Part shown: one piece after another, positions 51,411 through 58,380 of the stretch
How positions within the stretch are numbered: position 1 is the first letter of the stretch
How the letters are laid out: every line of letters starts with the position of its first letter
Position numbers and translations under genes: made by a program
From: Lachnospiraceae bacterium
Lineage (GTDB): Bacteria > Bacillota > Clostridia > Lachnospirales > Lachnospiraceae
DNA length: 64,000 nt
Assembly: GCA_021770345.1 (NCBI GenBank)
Contig: JAETRD010000001.1
Span: forward strand, 62,001 to 126,000
Reading direction: 5' to 3'
The notes under the pieces: model-generated
The model's database searches: none
The model's input: the letters and a program-made list of their open reading frames with translations, nothing else
What the model was told of the DNA's origin: nothing

Positions 51411-51434
51411 CTAAAACACCCCACCTCGTTTTAA
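51411..51434 (-). other. Leader hairpin of GPH copy 2 mRNA
   Basis: Same structure as in copy 1: arms TTAAAACG and TGTTTTAG with loop AGGTGGGG. The two bases that differ from copy 1 in the 5' arm keep pairing as U-G and G-U wobbles, which supports an RNA structure. Confidence 0.75.
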
Positions 51435-51443
51435 TGTGATTTC

Positions 51444-51473
51444 ATTATAGCACCCTTGTATACAAGTCGTCAA
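51444..51473 (-). promoter_or_regulatory. Promoter of GPH copy 2 with internal CTTGTATACAAG operator
   Basis: TTGACG (-35, 51468-51473), 18-base spacer, TATAAT (-10, 51444-51449). The perfect palindrome CTTGTATACAAG (51455-51466) fills the spacer, so a bound regulator would block RNA polymerase. Confidence 0.88.
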
Positions 51474-51568
51474 CAAATTTAGCAATTTTATTTCTTTTTC
51501 CCTAAATTTTCATCTGATTTTTGTTTATTTTTTCATATCTTTTCCAGAAAGCTTGTCTGCTCGCCGTG

Positions 51569-51580
51569 CTTGTATACAAG
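51569..51580. promoter_or_regulatory. Second CTTGTATACAAG operator in the divergent region
   Basis: Second perfect copy of the palindrome, 123 bases before the AraC-type start codon and about 200 before copy 2. It could govern the araC-type gene or form a loop with the operator at 51455-51466. The motif is of the kind bound by GntR/FadR-type regulators; no such gene is in the window. Confidence 0.75.
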
Positions 51581-51613
51581 TATGGATTCATGTCGTTTCT
51601 GAACCCCTCCCGA

Positions 51614-51623
51614 CCCCCCCCCC
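51614..51623 (+). repeat. Ten-cytosine homopolymer in the AraC leader
   Basis: A run of ten C (51614-51623) in the upstream region of the araC-type gene, between the operator at 51569 and the ribosome binding site. Such runs are prone to slippage. Confidence 0.9.
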
Positions 51624-51702
51624 TTTCGGAGGTTTCCCGATGTTCCCTCTTGCACGCCGCATGACATTATGCCAAAATAAGAGACAGGAGGGGAGGACTG
51701 AC

Positions 51703-52926
51703 ATGGAACATTCCGTTTTTGATTTTGCACTGACCTGCCTCGGCGACCTGCAGCTGCATTACATCATCGCCGAGGGACAGGAGATTACAATGGAAGCCTT
51801 AGACCTCGGACTGCGCGAAAGTATCCTGATGCGCCCGGTCGGCAATGCCGCAAATATCTCTCCCACGATTGATCCTGCCGTGCTCTATTATGTGATTGAT
51901 TATTACGAATGCAATTATATCTTCTTCCGCCTTCCGGGCGAAACACGTTTTCTCTTTGTCGGCCCTTACCTGTTGGAAAGCTTTACGGAATCGCGCATAC
52001 ACCATCTGATGCAGGTGCTTGCGATCCCCGCAGAACAGCTTGCACAGCTGCGGGATTACTATGATTCCCTGCCGTGCTTTCCGGAGGCGCACACGCTGCA
52101 CACACTGATGCAGCGCCTGTTCTCTTTCCTTTCGGGAGGCAAATCCCCAACGATCAAACGCCTTGACCTGCGCAACCTCGAAAGCCCGGAAGAATACCGC
52201 GCGCAGCATGAGTTCGCCACCCCGGAAGACCCGGTGCTCTCCATGCGGCTGCTGGAAAGGCGGTATCACGCGGAGGACGAGCTGTTCGACGCCGTCTCAC
52301 GCGGAAACGTCGAAAAAGCACTCGGCATACTCGACTCAATCAGCAGCATCCATCCTGTCTCACGCTTTCCGGATCCGTTCCGAAGCGCCAAAAACCAGTC
52401 GCTTTCCCTGAATACGCTACTGCGCCGCGCGGCCTACGAAACCGGAGTCCATCCCCTTTACATCAATTCCGTCTCCAACAATTATGACGATATGATCGAG
52501 CAGTGCAGCGGTGCCGCGGAGCTTGGGGAAATCACCTCTTACATGGCCAAAAGCTACTGTACACTCGTCAACAGCCACAATATGAGTTCCTATTCCGAGC
52601 CGGTGCGCCGCATTCTCGTCACGGTCGACGCATCCCTCGCCGGAGACTTAAGCCTCAAGCGCTTCGCCGAAGAATTATTTTTAAACAGCAGCTATCTCTC
52701 GGCGCTTTTCAAAAAGGAGCTTGGGATGACCCTGACAGATTATGTGAACGCAAACCGCATCGGCTACGCAAAAAAGCTTTTAAAGAGCACTTCCCTGCAA
52801 ATACAGGATATCGCCGTCCGCTGCGGTATTTCCGATATCCACTACTTTACCAGACTTTTCAAGCGCGAGACCGGCGTCTCACCCCGGGAATGGCGCATCC
52901 AGGCGGAAAATGACCTGCACTCCTGA
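51703..52926 (+). CDS. AraC-family regulator of the glucuronide region
   Basis: 407 residues. The long N-terminal part (~1-290) has no recognised domain, is partly helical, and contains FRLPGETRFLFVGPYLLES. The C-terminal ~110 residues are the AraC double helix-turn-helix: LSLKRFAEELFLNSSYLSALFKKELGMTLTDYVN and IQDIAVRCGISDIHYFTRLFKRETGVSPREWR. The start is the ATG after GGAGG; the longer frame would pass through the ten-C run and is unlikely. It stands between the GPH genes and the GH2 gene and may activate one or both. Confidence 0.9.
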   Translation: MEHSVFDFALTCLGDLQLHYIIAEGQEITMEALDLGLRESILMRPVGNAANISPTIDPAVLYYVIDYYECNYIFFRLPGETRFLFVGPYLLESFTESRIHHLMQVLAIPAEQLAQLRDYYDSLPCFPEAHTLHTLMQRLFSFLSGGKSPTIKRLDLRNLESPEEYRAQHEFATPEDPVLSMRLLERRYHAEDELFDAVSRGNVEKALGILDSISSIHPVSRFPDPFRSAKNQSLSLNTLLRRAAYETGVHPLYINSVSNNYDDMIEQCSGAAELGEITSYMAKSYCTLVNSHNMSSYSEPVRRILVTVDASLAGDLSLKRFAEELFLNSSYLSALFKKELGMTLTDYVNANRIGYAKKLLKSTSLQIQDIAVRCGISDIHYFTRLFKRETGVSPREWRIQAENDLHS

Positions 52927-52962
52927 CCCTCCGCCGTCCGCATCCCCCGGTTGTCTCCGACA

Positions 52963-53008
52963 GTCAAAAAACAACAGCCGCACCGATGATCACTCATAGG
53001 TACGGCTG
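52963..53008. terminator. Bidirectional terminator between AraC and GH2 genes
   Basis: Stem CAGCCG-ACC / GGT-CGGCTG with a long loop. On the minus strand it is followed by TTGTTTTTTGA and ends the GH2 gene. On the plus strand the tail is CCGCCTTTTATT and serves the araC-type gene. Confidence 0.8.
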
Positions 53009-53042
53009 CCGCCTTTTATTCCTCTAAATCTTTTTCAAACCT

Positions 53043-55295
53043 TTATTCCGGCTTCTTGATCTGATTCAGCTGCGCATTCATATCAAGCAATTCTTCCTTT
53101 GTCAGCTTTTTCACATTGTCACCGGCCAATCCGATCATATTCAGCATGCGGAGCACGGTAAATCCGCCGAGCATCTTCATCATGCCTTCATTCATCGCAA
53201 AGCCCTGATTCTCGCCGTCTTCTTTCTTCGGCATCAGCTGCGCCATCGTCTTGCCGAGCCACGCCGCACCTTCCTCTGTCTCAAGGATACTGCCCATTGT
53301 AGAGTTCAGGGAGAAAAATCCCTCCGGCTCCGTGATGTCAAACCAGTTGAGTACCGCGCCCTTCTCTTTCAGGCGGTATGCCTCGTTAAACACCTCCACC
53401 TTGCGGATAAAGCTCTCGTCGGTGCAATCGCCCGCTACGGCCTTTAATGTCGTCTCACCTGCGTTCGGCACCTCGAAATAGAAGAAGTGCTCCGGAGCGG
53501 ACTGTTTTCCAAGGCTCTTGCCGTTTGCAAACAGTTCTACCTCCGGCAGGTTCGAGTATACCGTCACCTTCGTCACATCCTCCACACGGTCCACATAGCG
53601 TTTTCCGCAGATGTGCACAAATGGGTCGTCGGACAGCCATGCCTTGTATGCGTAGAACGCATCCTTCTTGTATTTGCGGTCGAACGTAACCAGTCCCTTG
53701 TGGTTCATACCGTTCTCGCCGCCCTCGTTCCGCGCATCCGCCGCAAAATCAAACATATTCCATACATGGGTTGCCCAGATAAACGGTCTCGTAAACAGCT
53801 GCTTGATCAGTTCTTCATGATAATATGCCTGATATTCCTCGGTGTAATCGCCCTGCTGCGGGTCTGAGGTATGCCAGTTTAACGCCTCAGCGCCGTACTC
53901 GCTCATACCAACCGGAATATTCGGGAACTCTTTGTGGAAGGTGTCAAACCACGGTCCGTTCATCGAGGTGTCTCCGCCATACCAGCCATAATAATGATTG
54001 AAGGAAACGCAGTCCGGAATCTGAATATACGGATCATGCATATCGCACATGGATACCACCGCCATCGTGGTAAATCTCGTCTTATCCATCTCGTGAACGA
54101 GGTCGTTTAAGATCCTGTGGTTCTCACGCAGATCCTCGGTAGAAGCCCCTGTCATCGTAATCTCGTTGGACAGTCCCCATACCGCGATACACGCATGGTT
54201 ATAGTTCTGTGTGATCAGCTCTTTCATCTGGGAGATGGTGTTTTCCCGCCCTGTCGGCATATGACTGGAAATATAGGGAATCTCCGCCCAGATGACAAGT
54301 CCCTTCTCGTCGCACAGATCATAGAAGTACTGATTGTGCTGATAGTGTGCAAGGCGGATCGTCGTCGCTCCCAGCTCACAGATAAGCTCGACATCCTCCG
54401 CATGATGCTCCTTTAACAGTGCGTTTCCGATACCCGGTCTGTCCTGATGTCTCGAAACGCCGCGCAGCGGATACTCCTCACCGTTTAAGATAAAGCCACG
54501 CTCCGGGTCAATCCGGAACGTACGGCAGCCGAATCTTGTGCTCACCGCGTCCGCCGCATCCTCACCGTCCGTCAGCGTCACACACGCCGTATAGAGATAC
54601 GGGTCTTTTCTTCCGTTCCACAGATGTACATTCTTTATCTCGAAGGAAACTTTTGTCTCTCCCGCATCGACGGTCTGCTCTCCCACAACGCCGCCCTGTG
54701 CGTCCGTAATCTTATATACAAGCTTCTGCCCCGCCTTTGCGCCGGTGAGATATACCTCCACCTCCACTTTCGCATCGGAACCGTTGATTTCCGGCGTCAC
54801 TTTGATGCCCGGTCCTCCGTAATACTCCAGATCAAAATGAGACTCCCCGACAGCGATGATATTCACATCGCGGTACAGGCCGCCGTAAAATGTAAAGTCC
54901 GCATTCTGCGGATACACAGTCTGATTTGCACTGTTGTCCACCGCAAGCACGATCAGGCTGCGGTCCGTCATCGCCTCCGTGATATCCACGCGCCAGGTCG
55001 AGTAGCCTCCGTCGTGATGCGCGAGCTTCCTGCCGTTCACATACAGGTCCGCGGAAGAATTTGCCCCGCACAGCTCGAGAAAATACCGGCTTGCCTCCGG
55101 AAGCTCGGCTTTCTCAATTTCTTTCGCATAGTAGCAGGTGCCGCGATAGTAATCTGCACCTCCGTCCTGTCCGTCAATCCCATTCCAGGTATGCGGCAGA
55201 GTGACCCAGTACCATCTCTCCGGCATTGTCTCCGGCACTGCCGTCGCCTCTTTCGAAAAAGCCCATTTCTCATTTACATTTATAATCTCTCTCAT
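53043..55295 (-). CDS. GH2 beta-glucuronidase-like enzyme
   Basis: 750-residue cytoplasmic GH2 enzyme: jelly roll (RGTCYYAKEIEKAEL, YSTWRVDITEA), Ig-like domain, TIM barrel. Acid/base Glu in CIAVWGLSNEITMTG, nucleophile Glu in VGMSEYGAEALN. The NxK motif, used by glucuronidases to hold the substrate carboxylate, is present as Asn-His-Lys in GMNHKGLVTFDRKYKK. Some GH2 galactosidases carry similar wording, so activity is likely but not certain. After the barrel there is an Ig-like domain (~590-660) and a helical Lys/Met-rich tail (~675-750, NEGMMKMLGGFTVLRMLNMIG). Some gut glucuronidases bind FMN through a C-terminal domain. GPH symporters nearby fit glucuronide use. Confidence 0.88.
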   Translation of the reverse strand: MREIINVNEKWAFSKEATAVPETMPERWYWVTLPHTWNGIDGQDGGADYYRGTCYYAKEIEKAELPEASRYFLELCGANSSADLYVNGRKLAHHDGGYSTWRVDITEAMTDRSLIVLAVDNSANQTVYPQNADFTFYGGLYRDVNIIAVGESHFDLEYYGGPGIKVTPEINGSDAKVEVEVYLTGAKAGQKLVYKITDAQGGVVGEQTVDAGETKVSFEIKNVHLWNGRKDPYLYTACVTLTDGEDAADAVSTRFGCRTFRIDPERGFILNGEEYPLRGVSRHQDRPGIGNALLKEHHAEDVELICELGATTIRLAHYQHNQYFYDLCDEKGLVIWAEIPYISSHMPTGRENTISQMKELITQNYNHACIAVWGLSNEITMTGASTEDLRENHRILNDLVHEMDKTRFTTMAVVSMCDMHDPYIQIPDCVSFNHYYGWYGGDTSMNGPWFDTFHKEFPNIPVGMSEYGAEALNWHTSDPQQGDYTEEYQAYYHEELIKQLFTRPFIWATHVWNMFDFAADARNEGGENGMNHKGLVTFDRKYKKDAFYAYKAWLSDDPFVHICGKRYVDRVEDVTKVTVYSNLPEVELFANGKSLGKQSAPEHFFYFEVPNAGETTLKAVAGDCTDESFIRKVEVFNEAYRLKEKGAVLNWFDITEPEGFFSLNSTMGSILETEEGAAWLGKTMAQLMPKKEDGENQGFAMNEGMMKMLGGFTVLRMLNMIGLAGDNVKKLTKEELLDMNAQLNQIKKPE

Positions 55296-55333
55296 GAATG
55301 CACGTCCTCCGTCCGATTGGATACTATTATCAC

Positions 55334-55382
55334 GAAATCACACAGGTACCGCGGTGGGGTTTGCGGCGCTGTGTGCGATTTC
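55334..55382 (-). other. Large leader hairpin upstream of the GH2 gene
   Basis: On the minus strand GAAATCGCACACAG pairs with CTGTGTGATTTC (one bulged base). The long loop contains AAACCCCACC, complementary to the GGTGGGGT around the loops of the GPH leaders. It lies 40-90 bases before the GH2 start codon. Confidence 0.65.
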
Positions 55383-55394
55383 ATGATTCCTGCA

Positions 55395-55406
55395 CTTGTA
55401 TACTAC
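55395..55406. promoter_or_regulatory. Half-preserved TTGTATAC operator upstream of the GH2 gene
   Basis: CTTGTATACTAC keeps nine bases of the CTTGTATACAAG palindrome found at 51455 and 51569; the right arm is lost. It sits just before the GH2 leader hairpin and is consistent with shared control. Confidence 0.5.
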
Positions 55407-55525
55407 CATAAAGACATCCTGTTTTCTTTAGATATTCTTTGGCAAAACTTGAACAATTTTCATTTTTCGTCCGTTTTTAAATAAATTTTAGACAAATAAT
55501 AAGTTCTTAATTTTAAGAAACATAT

Positions 55526-55554
55526 TTGCCATTTTTCCCCGTATCCGTTATACT
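55526..55554 (+). promoter_or_regulatory. Promoter of the AIM24-like gene
   Basis: TTGCCA (-35, 55526-55531), 17-base spacer, TATACT (-10, 55549-55554), 36 bases before the start codon. The region between this and the GH2 leader is A/T rich with no gene. Confidence 0.8.
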
Positions 55555-55589
55555 GAAACTGTTAGTCGATACAAAGGAGGGTATTTATA

Positions 55590-56342
55590 ATGATTAAATG
55601 CAACAACTTATTTGACAACCCGAATATGAAGCAGATTGCAGAGGCGGGCAACGTAAAGGTCTTCGAGTATCAGCGCGACTTAAGCGTGACACCCGAAACC
55701 GCACTCACAGCCTACTATGCTGCGGAGATGAATTTCAGAAAGCGCCAGGTTCTGATCGAGATGAACGGCTCACCCTGGACGCTTCAGGCTGGCGCTATGC
55801 AGTGGATGACCGGCAATGTCACGATGGGCTCCGGCATCAAGGGAGTCGGCGATTTTCTCGGCAAAGCCATCTCCGCCAAGGTGACAAAGGAATCCACCGC
55901 AAAACCGGAGTACACCGGCAACGGTCTTCTGATGTTAGAGCCTACTACAAAGCACATCCTTCTCGTAAATGTGGAGGACTGGGGCGGAATCGTGCTCGAG
56001 GACGGTCTGTTTTTAGCCTGCGACGGACGGATCAAGCACAGTGTCGTAGCGAGAAGCAATCTTTCCTCCGCTGCTTTGGGCGGCGAGGGACTCTTCAATC
56101 TCTGCCTGACCGGAAGCGGCCTCGCCGTTTTGGAGAGCCCGGTTCCGATGGACGAGCTGATCGAGTTCGAGCTTGACAACGACGTTGTCCGCATCGACGG
56201 AAATATGGCGATCGCATGGAGCAACAGCCTGCAGTTCACCGTGGAGCGCTCCTCCAAGAGTCTGATGGGCTCCGCCGTATCCGGCGAGGGCTTCGTCAAC
56301 GTATATCGCGGAAGCGGCAAGATTCTTATGTCTCCGCTGTAA
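55590..56342 (+). CDS. AIM24-family beta-sandwich protein
   Basis: 250 residues of the AIM24/TIGR00266-type family. A beta-rich fold with wording such as AGAMQWMTGNVTMGSG and FLACDGRIKHSVVARSN, a Gly/Ser-rich end GEGFVNVYRGSGKILMSPL, and no signal peptide or membrane helix. In bacteria the family is widespread and of unknown function. GGAGGG precedes ATG. It is monocistronic between its promoter and a strong terminator. A role in the glucuronide region is not implied. Confidence 0.85.
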   Translation: MIKCNNLFDNPNMKQIAEAGNVKVFEYQRDLSVTPETALTAYYAAEMNFRKRQVLIEMNGSPWTLQAGAMQWMTGNVTMGSGIKGVGDFLGKAISAKVTKESTAKPEYTGNGLLMLEPTTKHILLVNVEDWGGIVLEDGLFLACDGRIKHSVVARSNLSSAALGGEGLFNLCLTGSGLAVLESPVPMDELIEFELDNDVVRIDGNMAIAWSNSLQFTVERSSKSLMGSAVSGEGFVNVYRGSGKILMSPL

Positions 56343-56381
56343 AAAGTGCCACTGCGTGACGCTCACAACTTCTTGTATAAT

Positions 56382-56452
56382 AAAAGGGACTGCCGCATTT
56401 ACACAAATGATTACCTGCCTGTAATATAAGTGTAAATGCGGCAGCCCCTTTT
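56382..56452. terminator. Strong bidirectional terminator
   Basis: Long inverted repeat of about 22 bp (arms from AAAAGGG-CTGCCGCATTTACAC to GTGTAAATGCGGCAG-CCCTTTT), flanked by A and T runs on both sides. It serves the AIM24-like gene on the plus strand and the GH3-like gene on the minus strand. Confidence 0.92.
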
Positions 56453-56478
56453 ATGACCCCCTCTAATTTCTTCGTACA

Positions 56479-57765
56479 CTACCGGTTCATCGCCAGTTTC
56501 ACCCGGACAATCCGCGTCACCGACTCGTTGATGCGCTCCTCGGTAATCGTACCGTTGTTCACAGCCGTAAGCAGGCCATTGTACGCCGTCTCATAATCCG
56601 CAGGCAGAAGAATCATATCCGCTCCCGCGCTCACGGCCATCACCGCGGCCGTGTCGGAATTATAAGTTCCCGTCACCGCTCCCGCGCTCATCGCATCGGT
56701 CACCACAATGCCGTCATAGCCCAGCTGCCCGCGCAAAAGGTCGGTCACGACGACAGCGGACAGGCTGGCCGGGACATTGTCTCCCGTCACCTGCGGCAGT
56801 GCGGTATGCCCCACCACGATAAAGGATACGCCCTCTTCCACCGCCCGTCGAAACGGAACCAGTTCCTGCGCGAGAAGCTCCTCCGCCGTGCGGTTTGAAA
56901 CCGCGGAACCGCTGCCCGCATCCAGCCCGACACCCGGGAAGAATTTTACCGCGCCGTACACGCCCATACTCTCCATGCCCTGCAGCTCGGCGGATACCAT
57001 ATCCGCCACCGCATTTGCGTCGGCACCAAACGTGCGGTCGCCGAGCGACATCGTATCACCCTCAACCCGCAGATCTGCCACGGGCGCATAGTTCAGATTA
57101 AAGCCAAGCTCCGCGAGATAAGTCCCTATCACAGTCCCCGCATTGTACGCATTCTGGGTATCCCCGGTCTCCCCGACAGCCTGCATCGTCCCGACATCCG
57201 TCACCGAAAAGCCGGCATTTCCCGCAATGCGGGTCACGCTGCCGCCCTCCTCGATCACGCTCAAAAATATTGGCAGACCCGTGCGCTCCTTTGCAAAGCC
57301 CTGCATATTCGCGAGCATCGTCTTCGTCTGCTCCGTATCCGTCAGGTTGTTTGCGGAATAGATCATCCCTCCGACCGGACGCTTGTTGTACGATTCCTTC
57401 GTCGTATCCCCCGCCGCCGTCACGCCGCCGTATCCGGTCAGCGCATCCGGCGTGATGATAAACATCTGCGCAAGCTTATCCTCGAGCGTCATGCCTGCCA
57501 CCGCCGTCTTTGCCTGCTCCAGAAACGGGTCCTCCACGGGCGCGGGCTCCGGCTCCGGCTGCACCTCCTCCGTCGCCGGCGCCTCCGTACCCGGCTCTAT
57601 CGCTTCGGTCTGCGGCTTCTCCTTTGCCTTACCGCCGACAAAACGGCTGATGCCAAACGCCGCACCTGCCACCGCCGCTATCACAATCACCGCAAACACG
57701 GCAAACACCACCGTTGCCCTTCTCGTATCCTGCTGCCTTTTCAGCCGTCTCTCTTCGCGATTCAT
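56479..57765 (-). CDS. GH3 (NagZ-like) surface protein lacking catalytic His loop
   Basis: 428 residues. A membrane helix (~17-40) anchors the protein. An acidic Pro/Glu linker (~45-75) is followed by a GH3 barrel of the NagZ type: LEDKLAQMFIITPD, EEGGSVTRIAG (family DxEGGxVxR), LGFNLNYAPVADL, LGDRTFG and a final GIVVTDAMSAG with the nucleophile-type Asp. The acid/base loop is altered: the family KHFPGHG...DSH reads KFFPGVGLDAGSGSA, so both conserved His are gone. It is therefore unlikely to hydrolyse N-acetylglucosaminides normally. ATG after GAGGAG chosen. Confidence 0.85.
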   Translation of the reverse strand: MNREERRLKRQQDTRRATVVFAVFAVIVIAAVAGAAFGISRFVGGKAKEKPQTEAIEPGTEAPATEEVQPEPEPAPVEDPFLEQAKTAVAGMTLEDKLAQMFIITPDALTGYGGVTAAGDTTKESYNKRPVGGMIYSANNLTDTEQTKTMLANMQGFAKERTGLPIFLSVIEEGGSVTRIAGNAGFSVTDVGTMQAVGETGDTQNAYNAGTVIGTYLAELGFNLNYAPVADLRVEGDTMSLGDRTFGADANAVADMVSAELQGMESMGVYGAVKFFPGVGLDAGSGSAVSNRTAEELLAQELVPFRRAVEEGVSFIVVGHTALPQVTGDNVPASLSAVVVTDLLRGQLGYDGIVVTDAMSAGAVTGTYNSDTAAVMAVSAGADMILLPADYETAYNGLLTAVNNGTITEERINESVTRIVRVKLAMNR

Positions 57766-57809
57766 ACTGCTCCTCATCTTTCAGGTATTCTTATAGATCG
57801 TTCTATGTT

Positions 57810-58192
57810 TCAAAAATCTTCATCAAAATCTTCCGGTAGATACTGCCTTATTTCCTCTCGCGCTGCATCCAACTGCTTAAAAGCCTGCATTTTTGCGTCG
57901 GTTCTCATCGCCTCATCTGCTGTATGCGATTTCTCCGGCATTAATCTATGAATAATTTCTATCAAAAAGCGAATGTTACCCTCAGTGGACAAAGGGACAC
58001 ACGGTCGGAAAAGAGCCAATTTTTGCCCCTGCTGCGTTGCTTTCGTTCCGCGTACTGGACGTACGCTGATTGAGGACAACGCAGCAAATCACCCGAATAT
58101 CATGGTTCAGGGCGTGTGTGCCCTTGTCCACTGAGGGTATCATCTGATAATCCATGAATCAAACTTACCGCCTGCTTCTGTAATTCCGACAT
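57810..58192 (-). pseudogene. Small regulatory/antitoxin-like gene disrupted by a MITE
   Basis: Reading from ATG at 58192 (AGAGGTGA upstream) the frame gives MSELQKQAVSLIHGLSDD, then enters the inserted element and stops. Beyond the element the same frame continues NIRFLIEIIHRLMPEK and an acidic end DFDEDF at 57810. Removing the element and one TA copy joins the parts in frame to a 73-residue protein. The ancestral protein was small, helical and of the type often seen next to toxins; no partner toxin is visible in the adjacent DNA. A promoter-like region lies upstream (58301-58329). Confidence 0.85.
57977..58139. mobile_element. 159-bp MITE with TA target duplication
   Basis: Element 57979-58137 begins CCCTCAGTGGACAA and ends in its exact complement TTGTCCACTGAGGG, flanked on both sides by TA. 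Further in, imperfect inverted repeats (ACACACG against CGTGTGT, TGCTGCGTTG against CAACGCAGCA, GCGTAC against GTACGC) let the whole element fold into one hairpin. No ORF inside. TA duplication and short inverted ends suggest a transposase of the IS630/Tc1-mariner type acting in trans. It interrupts the gene at 57810-58192. Confidence 0.93.
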
Positions 58193-58293
58193 GACAGCTC
58201 ACCTCTTTCTGCTTTACTGCTGCTCCTGGGATATTGTCTAATTTATATCGGCCTATGATTCCTGCCACAGCATAAATTCTTTGCATTTTACTG

Positions 58294-58329
58294 CACCTAT
58301 AGTATAGGTGATTTGTCATGCAAAATCAA
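58294..58329 (-). promoter_or_regulatory. Promoter and palindromic operator of the disrupted small gene
   Basis: Minus-strand TTGATT (-35, 58324-58329), 17-base spacer, TATACT (-10, 58301-58306). A perfect palindrome CACCTATAGTATAGGTG (58294-58310, 8+1+8) covers the -10 box, as expected for autorepression by a toxin-antitoxin-type protein. Confidence 0.7.
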
Positions 58330-58335
58330 CCATAA

Positions 58336-58380
58336 GAAAAAACGCACCCGCGGCGTGTCCTAACGACACACCGCAGATGC
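58336..58380 (-). terminator. Terminator of the ManA/aldo-keto reductase operon, holding the manA stop codon
   Basis: Minus-strand stem GCATCTGCGGTGTGTC / GACACGCCGCGGGTGC paired with several G-U wobbles, followed by TTTTTTC. The manA stop codon lies in the loop. Confidence 0.85.

Noticed and set aside
53043-55295. Calling the GH2 enzyme a beta-galactosidase
   Set aside because: The Asn-His-Lys site and the hexuronide transporter neighbours favour glucuronidase, though some galactosidases have similar wording, so the call is kept as glucuronidase-like.
57979-58137. The inverted repeat in the disrupted small gene considered as a plain terminator
   Set aside because: It has no T-tract, sits inside a reading frame and is flanked by TA duplicates whose removal restores the frame, so a mobile element explains it better.
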